64,000 bases of DNA. It comes from Sipunculus nudus (Eukaryota > Annelida > Sipuncula > Golfingiida > Sipunculidae). The notes under the pieces were generated by a model. It was not told where the DNA came from, did not search any database, and was given only the letters and a program-made list of their open reading frames with translations. The translations under genes were made by a program, and so were the position numbers. Below are positions 40,401-55,400 of this stretch, in pieces; positions within the stretch are counted from its first letter, which is position 1, and the number at the start of each line of letters is the position of its first letter. The stretch spans positions 83,230,142 through 83,294,141 of the forward strand of contig CM049306.1 of assembly GCA_026874595.1 (NCBI GenBank), given 5' to 3'.

Positions 40401-43400
40401 ATTATTACCACTATCAGATGTGATGTGTGAATGGTTACTTGTTTCTGATGCCCAGGCCAACTACGTGGCTGTGATGACTGCAATACTTCGTCAGATGACA
40501 GAACATCACTATATCGAGTACATCAACCATTTTGCGACGCAGTTTGACCTGACAGACTTCTTGATGGAAATCCTGATGGTGTTCAGAGACCTCGTGAACA
40601 CGAACGTTTACCCATCAGACTGGAATGATATGATACTGCTTCAGAACAGGTTAGACACAGTTATACCATAAGACAAGGTGTTCATATTGTGTAAAGTTAC
40701 TATGGTAGCTAATAACAGAACAACATTTCTCAGACAGTTTGTAAAGTTTTAATTTTCCCAAATTGTTTGGCGGTATGTTTCTTGGCTGAGGTCTGGCATA
40801 AGATAAGAAAGCAACTCCACTATTGTATAAGTTATAAGGGGTAAGATATTATTTTTAAAATTGTAAGACTTTTTACAGACGGAAATAGTGGTAATTGATT
40901 ATCTTTTTGGTATGTGCCATTCTACTTACTCATTTGCTCATTTACTTATTCACACACTTAAATCACTGTAATTGCATAAGCCAAGGGTGTGTGGTTCAGA
41001 AGTTTCATTAAAGAGAATACTAACTTTGCCATTGCTTCCATTGATTAATAACGTTATTTAATTAATCTTTTTCTTTCTGTGCTACAGCGTATTTTTGACA
41101 GCCTTACGCCATTTTTCAAGAATCATCAAAGAGAGATTCACAAGCCCGTTTGGATATGAGGTCAGTGCTGGAGAGAGTTGTAATTTTTAACTAATAGAAA
41201 TAAAAAAATAAAAATTAAATAATTCCATCAAATAAATGAGAAATTATTTACTAATCTGCATACTAGAATGTGTAAATAATCATGAAATGCCACCGAATTG
41301 AAAATTTTCATTTACTTCTCATAAAGGAAGATGCCCCAAATTATTCTTTCTTGTCAAATGATAGCTTAGTTAAATATTTAAAGTGTTTGGCTAGCATCAG
41401 GCAAAATCATGATAATAACAGATTTTTTTGCTATACAGGTAAAAGCACTACATAACAAAGGAAATGTGATCAAAATTGTATTATTTTATCTTCTTGAAAG
41501 ATGATCAAAATAAAATCAAAATAATGATTTAAATCAAAATAAAAATTTTTGGAGTTAAAATTGAGATGGGGCAGTGCCTGAGAACCAAATTTTTTTTTTT
41601 TTTTGGCCTAATAGAATAGAATTTATGGTTTTTACATAGCAATATGCTGCAGATAATTATCTTCATATACACATCTTTGTTAATCCTTCAGGTTTGGAAC
41701 AATTTCTTCCACTGTGCCATTGCTTTTATGACTCAAGAGGCCCTGCAGCTGGAAAACTTCTCAACCTCCAAAAGAAACAAGATAGTTAACAAGTAAGTTT
41801 TGTGTGTGTGTAGGGGAGGGGAGGAGAGGGGGGGGAGAGGGGTAGGACAAATAGTTATCTTCATTCACATTCAGTGGACATGTGTCAGTGACGTATCCTT
41901 AAAGGAAAATGTTTAATTCAAGATCCAGAAATTTTTACAGAATGTTCTCATTTTTTACAAATATCATGAAGAGTAATTAGAGTTGGGGGAATGCATACAA
42001 AATGTATTTTTGATACATTTCATAGTTTGCATGATATATGATATGTATTATGATATATTTATTTTGACCTAAATATATAGTTATACACTTTAAAAGCAGT
42101 CATGTTTCAACAATACTCGATGAAAAAATCCAATTCATATACAGGCTTCCTTTTTTGTATTCTTTACCTAGATCTAACTTATGTTGTTATTTAAAGATCA
42201 AGATGTGATTGTCTAAAATTTAGGTGAGCATTTTATCATCTTCAAAATATCAGCTGTTATCTTTTATCATTTGTCCATTTATGTGGTATATTTAACAAGT
42301 TTTGTTCTTTCTCCAGGTACAAAGACATGAGGAGAGAAGCTGGGTTTGAGATTCGGTCAATGTGGTTCAGTTTGGGTATGTACATAATTTATGAACTAAG
42401 GACATAAGATATTGTGATATTCATTTTACAATTAACCTATGCTTTACTGTAATATTTAGCATAGACAGTAGAATAAATATATGTTACATACTTCCATAGT
42501 GAGATATTTTAAAAATGGCAGCTATAAAAATGTTGATGCATGACTGATCATGAGAAAAATAAAAACAATTTTCAAGCATCTCTGGGTCATCTTTGAATGT
42601 TTTTAATATTATGAACTCTTTCAGCGAGTAACAGTGATGTCATTTTATATTTTTATACCTCATTTTAGGTCAGAACAAACACAAGTTCATTCCTCATATT
42701 ATTGGACCATTCCTGGAGATGACTCTGATTCCAGAAACAGGTCAGTTAACAACAGAACCAGATAAAGAGAAAGGTCCTTCTGTACTCCTTTTAATATTCT
42801 GTTGATTCAAAGTGCATGGTGTCTTGCCTTTAACTTTGTTATATATGATAATCACAACAGATAAATCGTGAAAATACCACAGATAAATCATGAAAATACC
42901 ATTACCAGATGAATTTATGCATGAACAATAATTATTGAGACCTAACAGAATGACAGCAAACTTGTAACTTTTTGCCCCAGTGAATACTAGCAGTGTGTTC
43001 AGGTATATTTGCTTAAACATCCTTAGTGTGCGGTTGTAACTTTATATTATAACAGGGTATATTTAAACTCTGTTCTGTTTTATTTATGCCAAATGGTATA
43101 ATTGACCTCACCATGAACTTAACGTGACCTTAATAGCATATTCATTTATTGAATAATCATGAGCATAAATGTTCCATGCAGCTAATCAGGTTGCCAATAT
43201 TATTGTAAACTGTCAGTCGCCGTACAGTAACAAAATTTGCATAATTTGTGAGACCTCACCCAAACAGAACACGTTTAGTCTGTACCAGTACCCTAGTCAG
43301 CATGTTTTCTGGGATATTTTTTTTTATACAAAGGAGACAGAATAAAAGGTTCTAGGCCAAAGAATGCAGGAGCCATTCCTCCAACTACAAAGTGAATGAT

Positions 43401-46400
43401 AATGTCTAAACTGGTGCTTAATTTGTATGAGACAAATAATTCAAAATATAGCCAAACAGCTCACAGTGACTGGGATATACTCAACAGTTGAGAACAGAGA
43501 TAGAGTGATTCCAGTTAATGACATTATCAATGCGAAATCATACGTCTTGAACCTTTGTGACGTCACTATTATGTTATAAAGAGCTCTCGCAACCATGGGC
43601 ATGGAAAGCCTTCTGTGAAGGAGCATTTTTGAGTCTAATTTTCATTATTAGGTGAAAAGGGCGGCACATATGGGCTGTGGCATTGAGGTCAATTCTTACT
43701 TGATATATTTACCATGGATTTCAGTGGTAAGGTTGTTGAGCATGTTTGTGTCTAACATTTGCGTTTTGATATCATGTAGAGCTGAGGAAGGCCACCATTC
43801 CAATCTTCTTTGACATGATGCAGTGTGAGTTTCTGGGACAGTGTGGAGTTCGCATCAATGGCAGCTTTCATCAGGTCAGTGTTAAAACATAGTCAATCGA
43901 ATAACTTACAAATACTCCTCCAAGTTGATTTTTTTTCTGATTCTGAATGATGGAGATATGTTTCTTCTCCATAAATTTTAGTTATAAATATGCAGTGAAA
44001 TTAAGTAAATGAAAACTCACAATTATAGGCACAGGTTGGTCCTAGGTTTTGCCAATATGAGAGGGGATACAGATTTCAAAGACTACTATTTATGGGACTG
44101 CCTCAAATGTATATTAATTGAGAGGTGTCTTTAATAAAGCACTGCCTGTATGGAGAGCTTCCCTGTGTATCATCTGAGTGTGCAAGCCATATTTGCATAT
44201 AAAATGTGGATTTCCTCATTAAGTGATGATTTATTAAATAATTTAGATTAATCCAAGAGCTTTATTTATTTATCATATGAATATACACTGAAGGTTATAT
44301 GTGATAAAAATGTGTATCTTTACATGTTTGCAGTATTGTTTGTTTCAGGTTGAGAGTGAGATCATCACACAGCTTGATGCTCTGGTGGAGGGAGGTCGTG
44401 GAGACGTGCAGTACAAGGAACTCTTCTGTGATATGTCAGTCTCTACTTAACAATCTTACATAGTTACTCCTAGTTTACCAAGGCATTTCTATTCTGAGTT
44501 CCCAATGAAATCCTATCATTAAGTGAAAAATAATTAGTTTAAAATAAGTATATATTATTCACAATGGATGATCATAATCACTGTTCAGTTTTCATTTCAT
44601 CATCTTTCTTATGATTAACAGTGAACTCAGTTTAAGACATCATTAATCCAGTTTAAAATTTATCTCATTAGAGGAGTGGTCTTCATATTCGAATGATTTA
44701 TACCTTTAAGGTTGGGAATCAAATAAGCCTGGGTATCTAACTGACCATTGTACGTTGTCTCTTCAGAGGTGACCATATGTAGTAACACTATAGATATAAC
44801 CATTTTCTGTAGTCTTGGGGTAGAGCACAGGACTCAAAGCCATGAGGTCATGAGTTCAAACCCCAGCCGATTGGCGGTGAGATTTTTCACGGTTGGCCCC
44901 CACCTAGCAGGAGCAGGCTTAATGGGAAGGCTGTGCCCCTCAGCTGTGTATCATTCACAAATGAGTGCGTCTTTTGGGGGTTCCTTGGTGTCATGACCTG
45001 GCTGTGGGGATGATTACACACCCAGGACCTTTACAGACTAAGTACTACCACCCTGTTTCATAGTGTCAGACCCAAACGGAACTTTGCAATGGTACAAAGT
45101 GCAATTTAAAATTAGAGAAGACAGCATAAAAATGGTGGTCACCTCCATCAAAAAGGCTTAGAATATTGTAGACATAATTCTAATCTACACAAAAAAAATA
45201 ACAGGTTTGATGTATGAAAACCTTTGTACGATGGCTCTATGATCAATCAACAATTTAATATGATGGAAGAAATTGAATGCAATCAAGTAGACGGCTGGGA
45301 AGTGAATGTTAACTTTATAGTAAGGTCATAGACATTCACAACATAGTTCAGGGATGGTTTGCGCATGAAATTGTATACAAAAGACATTCCTGAATGATAA
45401 ATAAACTCAACCTGGAGTGTTTTATGTTTGTAATGAATAATATTACCATTTTGATGATGGTTTCAGTTTGGCACAGTTCTGTGCAAACCACAAGACCATG
45501 AAGGAGATAGGCCTAGAATTTGTAACGACCATTGGAGTACAGCTGGAGAGATTGCTGGAGTACAGAGATGTTCTGAATGATGAGAGTAAAAATAACCGCA
45601 TGAGCTGCCTAGTCAACCTGCTGGTCAGTGTGCTTCCAGTCATTTCTTGAATAAAAATATATTTTATAATACTTTTATAAAATAATTTTTTACAAATATA
45701 AAAATTGTAGATATTACTGCTGGTCTTTGACAACATAAGGATTTCAGTAGTCATGTCTCCTTTCCCAGGACTGTATGGTTCACTTGGTCAAACTATTTTA
45801 TAAAAGAATGAAATGTTGTATTGTAAGTAGTGAAGCTATAGGAAAGCCAGTGATATGGAAACACATTTCATCAGACTAACAAAAGTAATCAATTCCATTC
45901 TGAGCTGTATTGTTACATTATCAGCCATATTTATTCAAGTTTTGTGATGAAACTGATATTTTACTGAAAGGTGAAAACACTTCATTTTGTAATAAGTGAA
46001 TATATGAAACTGTCATTGATATTGCTAAGATGGTGTTGAGCAAAAAACTAAATTTGTAGTACAAGGTATGCTCTTTACACAGGCCTATAGGCCTACTACC
46101 TATATTGTAAGTGCTGTTTGTTTAACCTTGTATCCTGAATCGCTACACCAGAGGGGAGCACTGTATTTTGGTCCAATCAGATGAGACCCTGTGCAGGAAG
46201 ACGAAACGGTTTACCATCCAAGCGAGGAATACACAGAGCCTATATTGTTCATTTTGTTTTGAGTGACAGCTCATCGCCCCCGCAACTATTTGAACAGGCC
46301 ACAGGCTCAGAGAGAATGGCCCCACATGTGGTTTCTGGGCAGAGCCTGATGCCTGTCAAGTGTTTGTTGACTGGCATTTGGTTGGCTGCTGGTCACATCA

Positions 46401-49400
46401 GCAGATTTTTCAGCAGACAGACCCTCCATCTGGTGTTTAAGTGCATCATAAACGGTCAAAGCAGGCAGAGGGTAAATCAGTAGCTTCTTTAAAAGCGAAA
46501 GATACCCGCTGCCTCATAAGTACAAGGTCACTATACTCTGCCTTGATGCAGCAATAAGCATTCAATTAGTGAATTAACATAGTTAAAGTAATCTGTAAAA
46601 AAAATTTAATTCCACTCTAAGCTGATCTGCAGGACCTTTCATCACATATGCCAAGCTTTTAACAATTTTGTGAATTTTCTGTTCTTCAGGATTTCTACAA
46701 TGAATACAACAGAAAAGAGATGTACATCAGATACCTGCAGAAACTGAGTGACCTTCACCTTGGCTGTGACAACTTTACTGAAGCCGCATACACCCTCATG
46801 CTCTATGCAAAACAACTCAAAGTGAGCTACCTCCATGGATATTTACCTTATCATCCCTTTAGATTATATAAATTTGTCAGTTAAAATTGTGACTTTATAT
46901 TCTATGACTTTTTTCATACATTAACATTGGGCTCTATTCCTACCAAAGTTTATGACTTTTTACTGTGGCTTATTATATAATCCACATATTAACAGGCTCA
47001 ACTAACAGTTACCCATGCTGGATGTGGTAATATGTGACTTGTAATTATATAACTCTATGGTAAGGTTTTTTTACAGTGGGTAAGTGAGGCCCTGCCAGCC
47101 ATGCTGCAGAGTGAGCGTCACCCAGGCATGCAGACACACCTGGAGCTGAAGGAAGCCCTCTACTATGACATCATCAGCTACTTTGATAAAGGAAAGGTAA
47201 GACACTGTAATTAGTTAAAATATAATACTTTTGTACACCAGGCAAAAGACTGTAGTATATATATATATTTTTTTCCTTTGTAAGGGTGTAGTGGCCTGTA
47301 TAGGAGGAAAATTTGATTTTTAAGAGATAAAAGATATTGCGTATGTTTATATTTATTTTATGATATACATAGAGGGTATGTATATTGGCAACAGGACATG
47401 TTTTTTTCCATGTTAATGTCTTATATAAGTCTTCTATCACTAGAAAGAATTACCTGGACAAATTCTCCCAAATACATTTTTAAAAAGGGATGGATTTTGG
47501 TACATTTTTCTGTCATGGTATTTCATACTCATATAGGTGTGTGGGCCTTTGACTGTAAACAGGTTGGACAATCAAATGAAATGCCCTAGAGAAACAAAAT
47601 GAAAATGTTTGTGCAGTTTATTTATTTATTGTACTTCTTATTAGGCTATGGGTCCTTTTATTTCTCTTGTCATGTTTGTTGGATATTTAAACAGTTACAA
47701 TGCTCTTTTTATTGTAAATTTATTGTGCACCATAAATATCAGTTAAAAAAATACAAGATAATGAACAATGTTTATTTTAGATGTGGGAGAAAGGCATAGA
47801 GATGTGCAAGGAACTAGCGATGATTTATGACACAGAGACACTTGACTATGAAAAGATGAGTCAGATACTGGTAAGATGTTACTCAGTCATACATACCTAT
47901 GGACTGTACAGTCTAGGGGTAAGACGCTCAGCTCTCTCCCCTGGCAACCCGGGTTCAAACCCCGGTGTGGCTATAAGAGTGTGTTGTAGTTGCCTGTCCA
48001 AGGCCGGTGATTTTCTCCGGGTTTTCCGGTTTCCTCCACCTCTTGACACTACCAAACATCACCCCCTGAGCCCAGGAGAGTGCCTTGATTAGTTGTGATA
48101 ACTATTTGTATAATCCATGTAAAATAAATAATTTTATATTTTTCCTCTGTTTGATGATATAGTGTTTGACCTGTGATTTAATTTTATTACTGATTTGTGT
48201 ATACTGTAATTCTTGTTTCACGTAAGCTGATAATGAAAATATTTTATCTGTTTGAATTCACAAATAATATTACTTATGTTAGAACATAAGTTCCAGTAAA
48301 GTTTTCATAATATATATTTTTTTGCTGATATTTAAAGCTTATCAGAGTACAGAGATCATTATATTTAATTTACACTTTCAATAAAATGAATTATCAACAC
48401 TGCAGAGATAAGCTCTTTATTTGTAATAATCTATAAATATCTTATTCTGGTTTGATTGACAGATCATGCAGGCCCAGTTCTATGACAACATCATGAAGAT
48501 GATGAGACCAGAGCCTGAATATTTCCGTGTGGGTTACTATGGTTTGGGCTTCCCTTCATTCCTGCAGGTAGGTCCAATATTTCATATTAATTAATTGCTT
48601 GAGGACAGCCTAAACTAAGTGGAAGCATGTTATAATACTAAGGGGCAAGAGGGCATTCTGTTAAGGATCAAAGTGTGCAACAAGGGTTACAACTACCCAG
48701 CCAACATGACCATGTGCATGATGAATTTCTTCCATGAACAGCCCTTAACATTGCTACTTTTGCTGAACCTATGGTTTATTTGTGGGGTTTTACTCTGATC
48801 TGGTATAAACACTGGCAGACAGTGATGTTCCATTTTGGGAGAGGCCCTTTGGTGAAGACATTACATTTAGTTCCATCAAAGGGTCATTATCTGTCTTCTG
48901 TTTGGGCGAGTATAAAAAAATTACACTCCTACTGTTCAAATTAATTGTATCCCCCGACTTTGTAGGTCCCGCCGCCCCTGCCACCGTGGATAAATCTTGT
49001 TATGCGAAAGTTTATGCGATAACTCAAAATATATTCCATGGATCTTATCCAAACTAGACATGTGCATAGATATGGGTGAGAGGCTAAGCCTATTTAAAAT
49101 GGAGTCGTGACTACACTTTTCTAGGGAAATGATCTTGACCCTTTTGGGGGAAAGTAACACAAATTCTTTAATATCTCAAGAAATCTTACATGGATTGATC
49201 CAAAAATCAAAGTTGACCAAAGTTCTTGGATAGCTTTGTCATGTACAGCTGGAAACTGGTGACAGCATCTATTATCCTTTTCTTGTTTTTGCGTCTTTTA
49301 ATACCCATCATTGGACTTGACAGTACTGTGAGCATTATAAGTCAAAAACTGATGAACAGATTTCTTTCTTATTATGCATATACATAGACGTTGGTTATGG

Positions 49401-52400
49401 GATGACCTATGAGAGTGACCTTGACTTTGACTGAGTGAATAATTTCTATATACATTCATATGTAAATATGTAAATGAAAACGCAAAACTTTTAATACCCC
49501 ATCATTGCTACTTGACAGTACTATCAGTATTATAAGTCAAAAACTGATCGACTGATTTCTTTCATATAATATATGCATATATATTGATATGGGTTATGGA
49601 ATTAGGTATATTTAAATTGGAGTCATGACCTTTACTATGAGAGTGGCCTTGATCTTGTATTCCATATTTGGCAAAAATCACACAAAATCTTAAATATCTC
49701 AATAATGGATGCATTGATTGGTCCAAAAAAGCAAATTGACCAAAGATCTTGAAAGATTTGTCTTCTGTGGAAGACAGTTGGTGGAAGACAGATGGTGCCA
49801 CCTTCTGTCCTTTTCTTGTTTTCATGCCTTTTAATACCCCCTTTATTGCCACTTGACAGTACTATGAGCAGTTGACCTTGAATATTTCCATATGTGGTGA
49901 AAAATATTGTTTCTCAAGTTGATAGATGGAAGAAACAATAGTCGCTTGCCAAGTGTCAGTATATGCGCCTGAAGATGGGGGGCCTCTTCTTTAAGGGGGG
50001 GGGGGGGCATTGATTATCAGGGGATACTATTACACCCGTGGTGCCAAGATATGTCCAGTTTTGCATATTCATTTACATATTTACATTTGAATGTATATAG
50101 AAATTATTCACTCAGTACACTTCGAAGATATTTTTGTGAAATTTGAGCATTTACTTTAGTGGTTCATTTTTTTTCAGAACAAAGTGTTTATTTACCGAGG
50201 ACAGGAGTATGAGAGGTTGTCAGATTTCTCTGCCAGGCTGCAGAACCAGTTTCCTAACGCTCAGGTGAGTAGTTTGTCAGATAGATATATGTTCAGGTAC
50301 AATTAAATATCAAGCTGAGTGAATATCCAGTTTCTTTGCTTGCCATCATTTCCGATGTGTAATTATGAATAAAAGAAACAAATTATTTAAGATTCTCATT
50401 TTCAAGAAATGTCATGCCTTTTTTCATGACTTAAGAATTCACTGTCTGTAGATTATACAGGATATTTTTGTTATTCTTTTGCAATGAGGTAACATTTAAG
50501 TAATCCATAAATATTGCAGAAGCTGTGTTTTGTCACAGAGACAAAGAAATTTCTTGATAATGTATTTATATTAAATATCTTAATGCCATGAATTCTGTAC
50601 ATATTTCAGCTGTTCAAGACTCTGAACCCCCCAGGAGAAGATGTGTTACAGTCAAATAAACAATGTATCCTTTACATACATAGCTTGATTTTAATCACTC
50701 TGTGTGGTACATCTTGCCTCTGTCATGATTCACATCTCATGTGAGGTGTAACAACTAGTGATGTGCTGATTTATCTATTAAATAGATGATTGGTCATTTA
50801 CTTTACAAATAGATTATATTGTAAGCATTTTTGCATTATCGATTAAAAACAATTATGTATGCTCATGTGAAAAATCTTATCCTCTCAGATATATAAATCA
50901 CAAAGTAACAAACAGCATCAAAACGGAACCTTGTGCAGCCAACGATTGTCGGACAGCAAGTCGACCTTAGATGTAGGTTGATTGATGGTTTCGTAATGAA
51001 TAATGATGTTAATTTCAGACTAACTATTAACAGGGGTCAATATTTTAGGTACTAGTATACAGCAGGTTTAAAAGTATACTAAAAACAGTTAATAAAATAA
51101 TCAATTAATAATGGAACATAATGGTCATTTTTATTGTTCAATCATCAATTATAATTTTTAAACCTTTACCTACCACTAGTAACAATTTATTTTTTTTCAC
51201 TTATTAAAAGAATGATTTTAAGAGTATAGACAGGACATATTATGGTAAGCTGTGTCCATTAACATTCATTTTACCAGGAAATGATGATAATTTCATGAAA
51301 CCTTCTATAGACATTTACGAATAAAGTATCATTCCTGAGTTTTGTTCTCTGAACATATTTAATGAGGTCAGCAGTTACCAGACTTTTTTGTGGTATAACC
51401 CTGTTTACTTACCAGGAAATCAGTGCAGCTTTATTTAACAAGTTTGCTAAAGGTGAATCTTTACCAGCAAAACATCTCACCTGTATTCAATACTCAACAG
51501 TCTATACATATTTGAAGAGGTCATAGGTCATCCTATTGGGTTTATTATGCACTCTTACAGTGCTCGTTTTATGAGTGGATAAAAAGTCTTACTCATTTGC
51601 AGGGTACCTTCATCTTTTATAAACTTAAGTAGAATTATTTTGATTGACATTTTGCATACATTTTTTTTTTTTAACCAGTGTGGGTCTGTTTTGGACAGGG
51701 TGCCTCTGAAGGTCTCATTGATGTGCAACTTATTGATGGATAAATATAGTTCCTTCACTGTTTTGCATGTATGAACTCATATAACCGAAGATGCTAGCTC
51801 AGTCTTTTCTGTCCTTATTCTCATAAATTCATTCAACTTGTAAACCCGTATATTACACTATAAATGTTTTGTCTGACCTTGACCCCTACCAGACCTGCAG
51901 GTTAACTGTGTGACCCCCATCATGGATCTCAACAACAGATTTGTGGGCAAGAATGTTCACGAGCAGATTCTGAAGTGAGTATCTGTTACTCGTATACATC
52001 AGTAGTACGAATCTGGATGATCATAACAAGTTACTCAGCACAGTAACTATCAGTAAATGATATCTTTATATGCACTGGTTATCATTATTTTATTATTGGA
52101 CCTGGTGTAGGAGTGTTTTGTGTGAGGTACATATTGATAAAAATATCACAAAAGACACTGTCTGGACTTTTTTAATATTTGTAAATGTATCTTTATATGA
52201 TAATTTAATGACCAGCATACATGTTGTTTAATATTATCAACAGGTACTACAAAGTTAATGAAGTGCAGAAATTCACCTTCTCAAGAAGAATAGACGAGTC
52301 AGGGTCAGACGTCACGGTAAAGAGAGTTAACATACATTTATGTATGATGTTAATGATAAGTCATAAGTATAAGTAAATCATGGGTAGTGTATTAGCCTAC

Positions 52401-55400
52401 TCATTAAAATATTGAACAAAATAAATTAACATTACTTTGTTCAATCCCCTCCTAGTGCTCTATTGTTTTAACACCTGGTCATGACTTGGTGTTTCATTAT
52501 TGATTGACACCCCTGTATCTAAATTTAAGTCAAAAGTGGTTTTTATTTATATAAGACCCCATTAAGTATACATTATTCTAAACCTGGTACAGTGATCTTT
52601 CTGATAGTATACATATTTTTTTTTATTTTTTCACTAATTTTCACATGATTTTGTAACATATCAAAAAATCTAAAATGGGACACTATTTTAAGCCCCAAGT
52701 AACAATATTCTGTTTTATTGTTAACTTATGTTAAAACTTCATGACAGTATGTCCAAATATTTTTTTTTGTTTTTTTTTCTCTATTTATTGAACAATTTAT
52801 TGAATGAAACTTAAAATGGATTATAAGTAACCTCATCCATATAAAACTTGAAATCCAAAAAGCTGAAATTCTTATCATTTGGTTGAAATCCAAAAAGCTG
52901 AAATTCTTATCATTTGGTTGCCTTCATTCTCTTTCATAAGACAATGCCACCTGACTATACTGACTATCCATGAAAACAGGCATAATTAAGTCACCCTCTT
53001 TGGAGGAAATAACTTGAAGAATTAAGAGAGATACAAAAATATGTAAATATAACAGATGAAATAAGTTTTATCCATTTTTGAATACAACCTTGAATAATCA
53101 GATGAATTATTTAATTTTTAGATAAAACTTTACATCTTAAATATTTGGTTGTATGGATCATTCAGTTGTCTTTACTTGATCTTATTTTTCAGAACATGTG
53201 GTTGGAGAGAACAAACCTGACAACATCCAGTTCCCTGCCAGGGCTGCTACGCTGGTTCCTGGTCACTAACACACATGCAGTAAGACATCTTCCTATATAA
53301 ATTGCTTACTTGTGTAGCTTTCAAAAAATTTGGTTTAAATGTGCCTAATATTCTTCTGCTTGTGAAATATTTGTTGTTATAGTTCATTTCACCACCTGCG
53401 GTCCACCTGTTTTTTGTAGATGGTTTTCGTTAAAGTTTATATTTTTCAATAATTTCCTAGAAAATACATTTGGAAGTGACAGCCTAATATGGCAGTTAAG
53501 AATTTTACAATAAATTCCCCTTTTATGTTTCACAACATTTTAGTCTGTTCACCATGATCTGGCAGATATGATGTGTCCCTCCATAAGTAGACATCTTTGT
53601 TTTAGCTGGTTATATTTGATAGAGTGTTTACATGACATCCAATCAGCAGCTGTAAGTTGAGGCTGTTTTTTGCTTATGACCAGTGACCTTCACTGCCATA
53701 AGTGGGTCTGATATGTTGTGAAATGTAGAATGATTTCTCATATTTTCGTTATTTATTTTCTTGTTGAATATAAGGTCCTTTTTTCCTCTACTCTCCACTA
53801 TAACCTTTTTCCTTGAAATGTAAATAATAAAAATTTTCATAGCAAAAACAGGTGGACATCAGGGGATGAAACGAACTATAATTTTATGAGTTAGAGATAT
53901 ATAGCCTTATTAATGCTTGCTCACAATGTCTGCTCCTGAAGATTATTAATATTTTGATAAACAGAAAAATATAAGGCACTTTTTACCACTTCCATCATGA
54001 GTGGCATGATAAAATTCTCATTTTTCTCATGATAGATTGATTTACACCTGTGTATCTGCTTTGCCAAGTACTTTTTCAAGCCCTGATGTATAGATCAAAC
54101 TTTGGTATGAGCACATTTTATTATTTTCATGTGTGTCTGCTGTGTTGTAGTTCCGAGTCAGCCCACTAGAGGCAGCTATTGAGACCATGGAGTCCACCAA
54201 TGAGAAGATAAAAGTGAGGATTGAGCATGCCAAGGTTGATCCCCAGCAAGGCATAAAGCAGCTTGGTATGGTGTTAAACGGCATCGTAGATGCTGCGGTG
54301 CAGGGAGGGATTGCTAACTATAAGGTAACTAGGAGATCTTCCACCCCAAAACTTTAAAATTGGTATTATGTATTGTCTCCCAAATGTATATCAGTACAGG
54401 AGGTCCCTTGAGACCAGATTCACATTAAGCTAGAAAATACAACATAAATCTAATCATTAGGAGATATTTTGGGGAAAAATGTTTATTCCTTCCATCCTTC
54501 TTGAACAGGAATGATTAATTTTATCATTTGAACTAGTAGCTACTAATTTGGTATTTTCTCGAAATTCTTAAGATTTGACTGTACACATTAGATTAGGATA
54601 TTTCAGCGAATTCCTATGTGTTGCTGGACACATTTAGTATATTCAGCACTGAAAAAATATAAATCATCAAATAACGAATATATTTGCATTCATTGACAAA
54701 CCTCAATGACTGCAAACAAACCGTTTTCATTCAGAGGCTCTTTGTTTTCTCCTGTTGCTCATGACTCAAGGATAACTTTTTTTCATTTCAGGTGTTTTTC
54801 TCTGAGGAGTACAAAACAAGGCATCATAATCAGATGGATGTACAGCTGGTGGAGCAACTCAAGGCTGTAACTGTCAAACAGGTACTCTCACCTTGCATCC
54901 CATCACATACCCATATACAGTAATACAACCGTGAATAGGCTTTGCAGCTGTCCAAAAACAGCTCTTCCATTGCAGCTTACCCTGGGAAGATCATTAGTTT
55001 TTGAAAGCCAAAATTGTAATTTTGTAAATGAGCCAAAGGTTAGTGTTGTGATGGTGATGCTGAAGATTATGATGATAACAACTGTATTAAAAAAAATGAA
55101 TATAAATTAATGTCTAAAACAGTAAACCTTCAAGAAGAACCTGTCAGAAAGACCACCTGTCTAATAAGACCATCTGCGTATTAAGACCATCCTTGTGTGA
55201 AGTGAAAGTACTGGTTATAACTGACCTAATTAGACCACCTCTGAATTATGACTATACTTTTGGCCAGTCCCTCAGGTGCTCTTATTACACAGGTTTCTCT
55301 GTATCTATAGAGAGGGGTATAATCAGGGATTCTAGCTGAAATTTGTTTGGGGCTTTGTATTGATTTTGTATCAGCTGGATTGTATTTAAGACATTTTCTT

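Noticed and set aside
44820..44885. Possible tRNA gene (box A and box B present)
   Set aside because: The 3' acceptor half does not pair with the 5' end and a non-tRNA body follows, so it is a SINE head. The same holds for 47915-47980.
51897..51900. Alternative acceptor ctgcag for exon 39
   Set aside because: Using it joins the split codon into a frame with an immediate stop; the acceptor eight bases upstream restores the conserved QYLQ.
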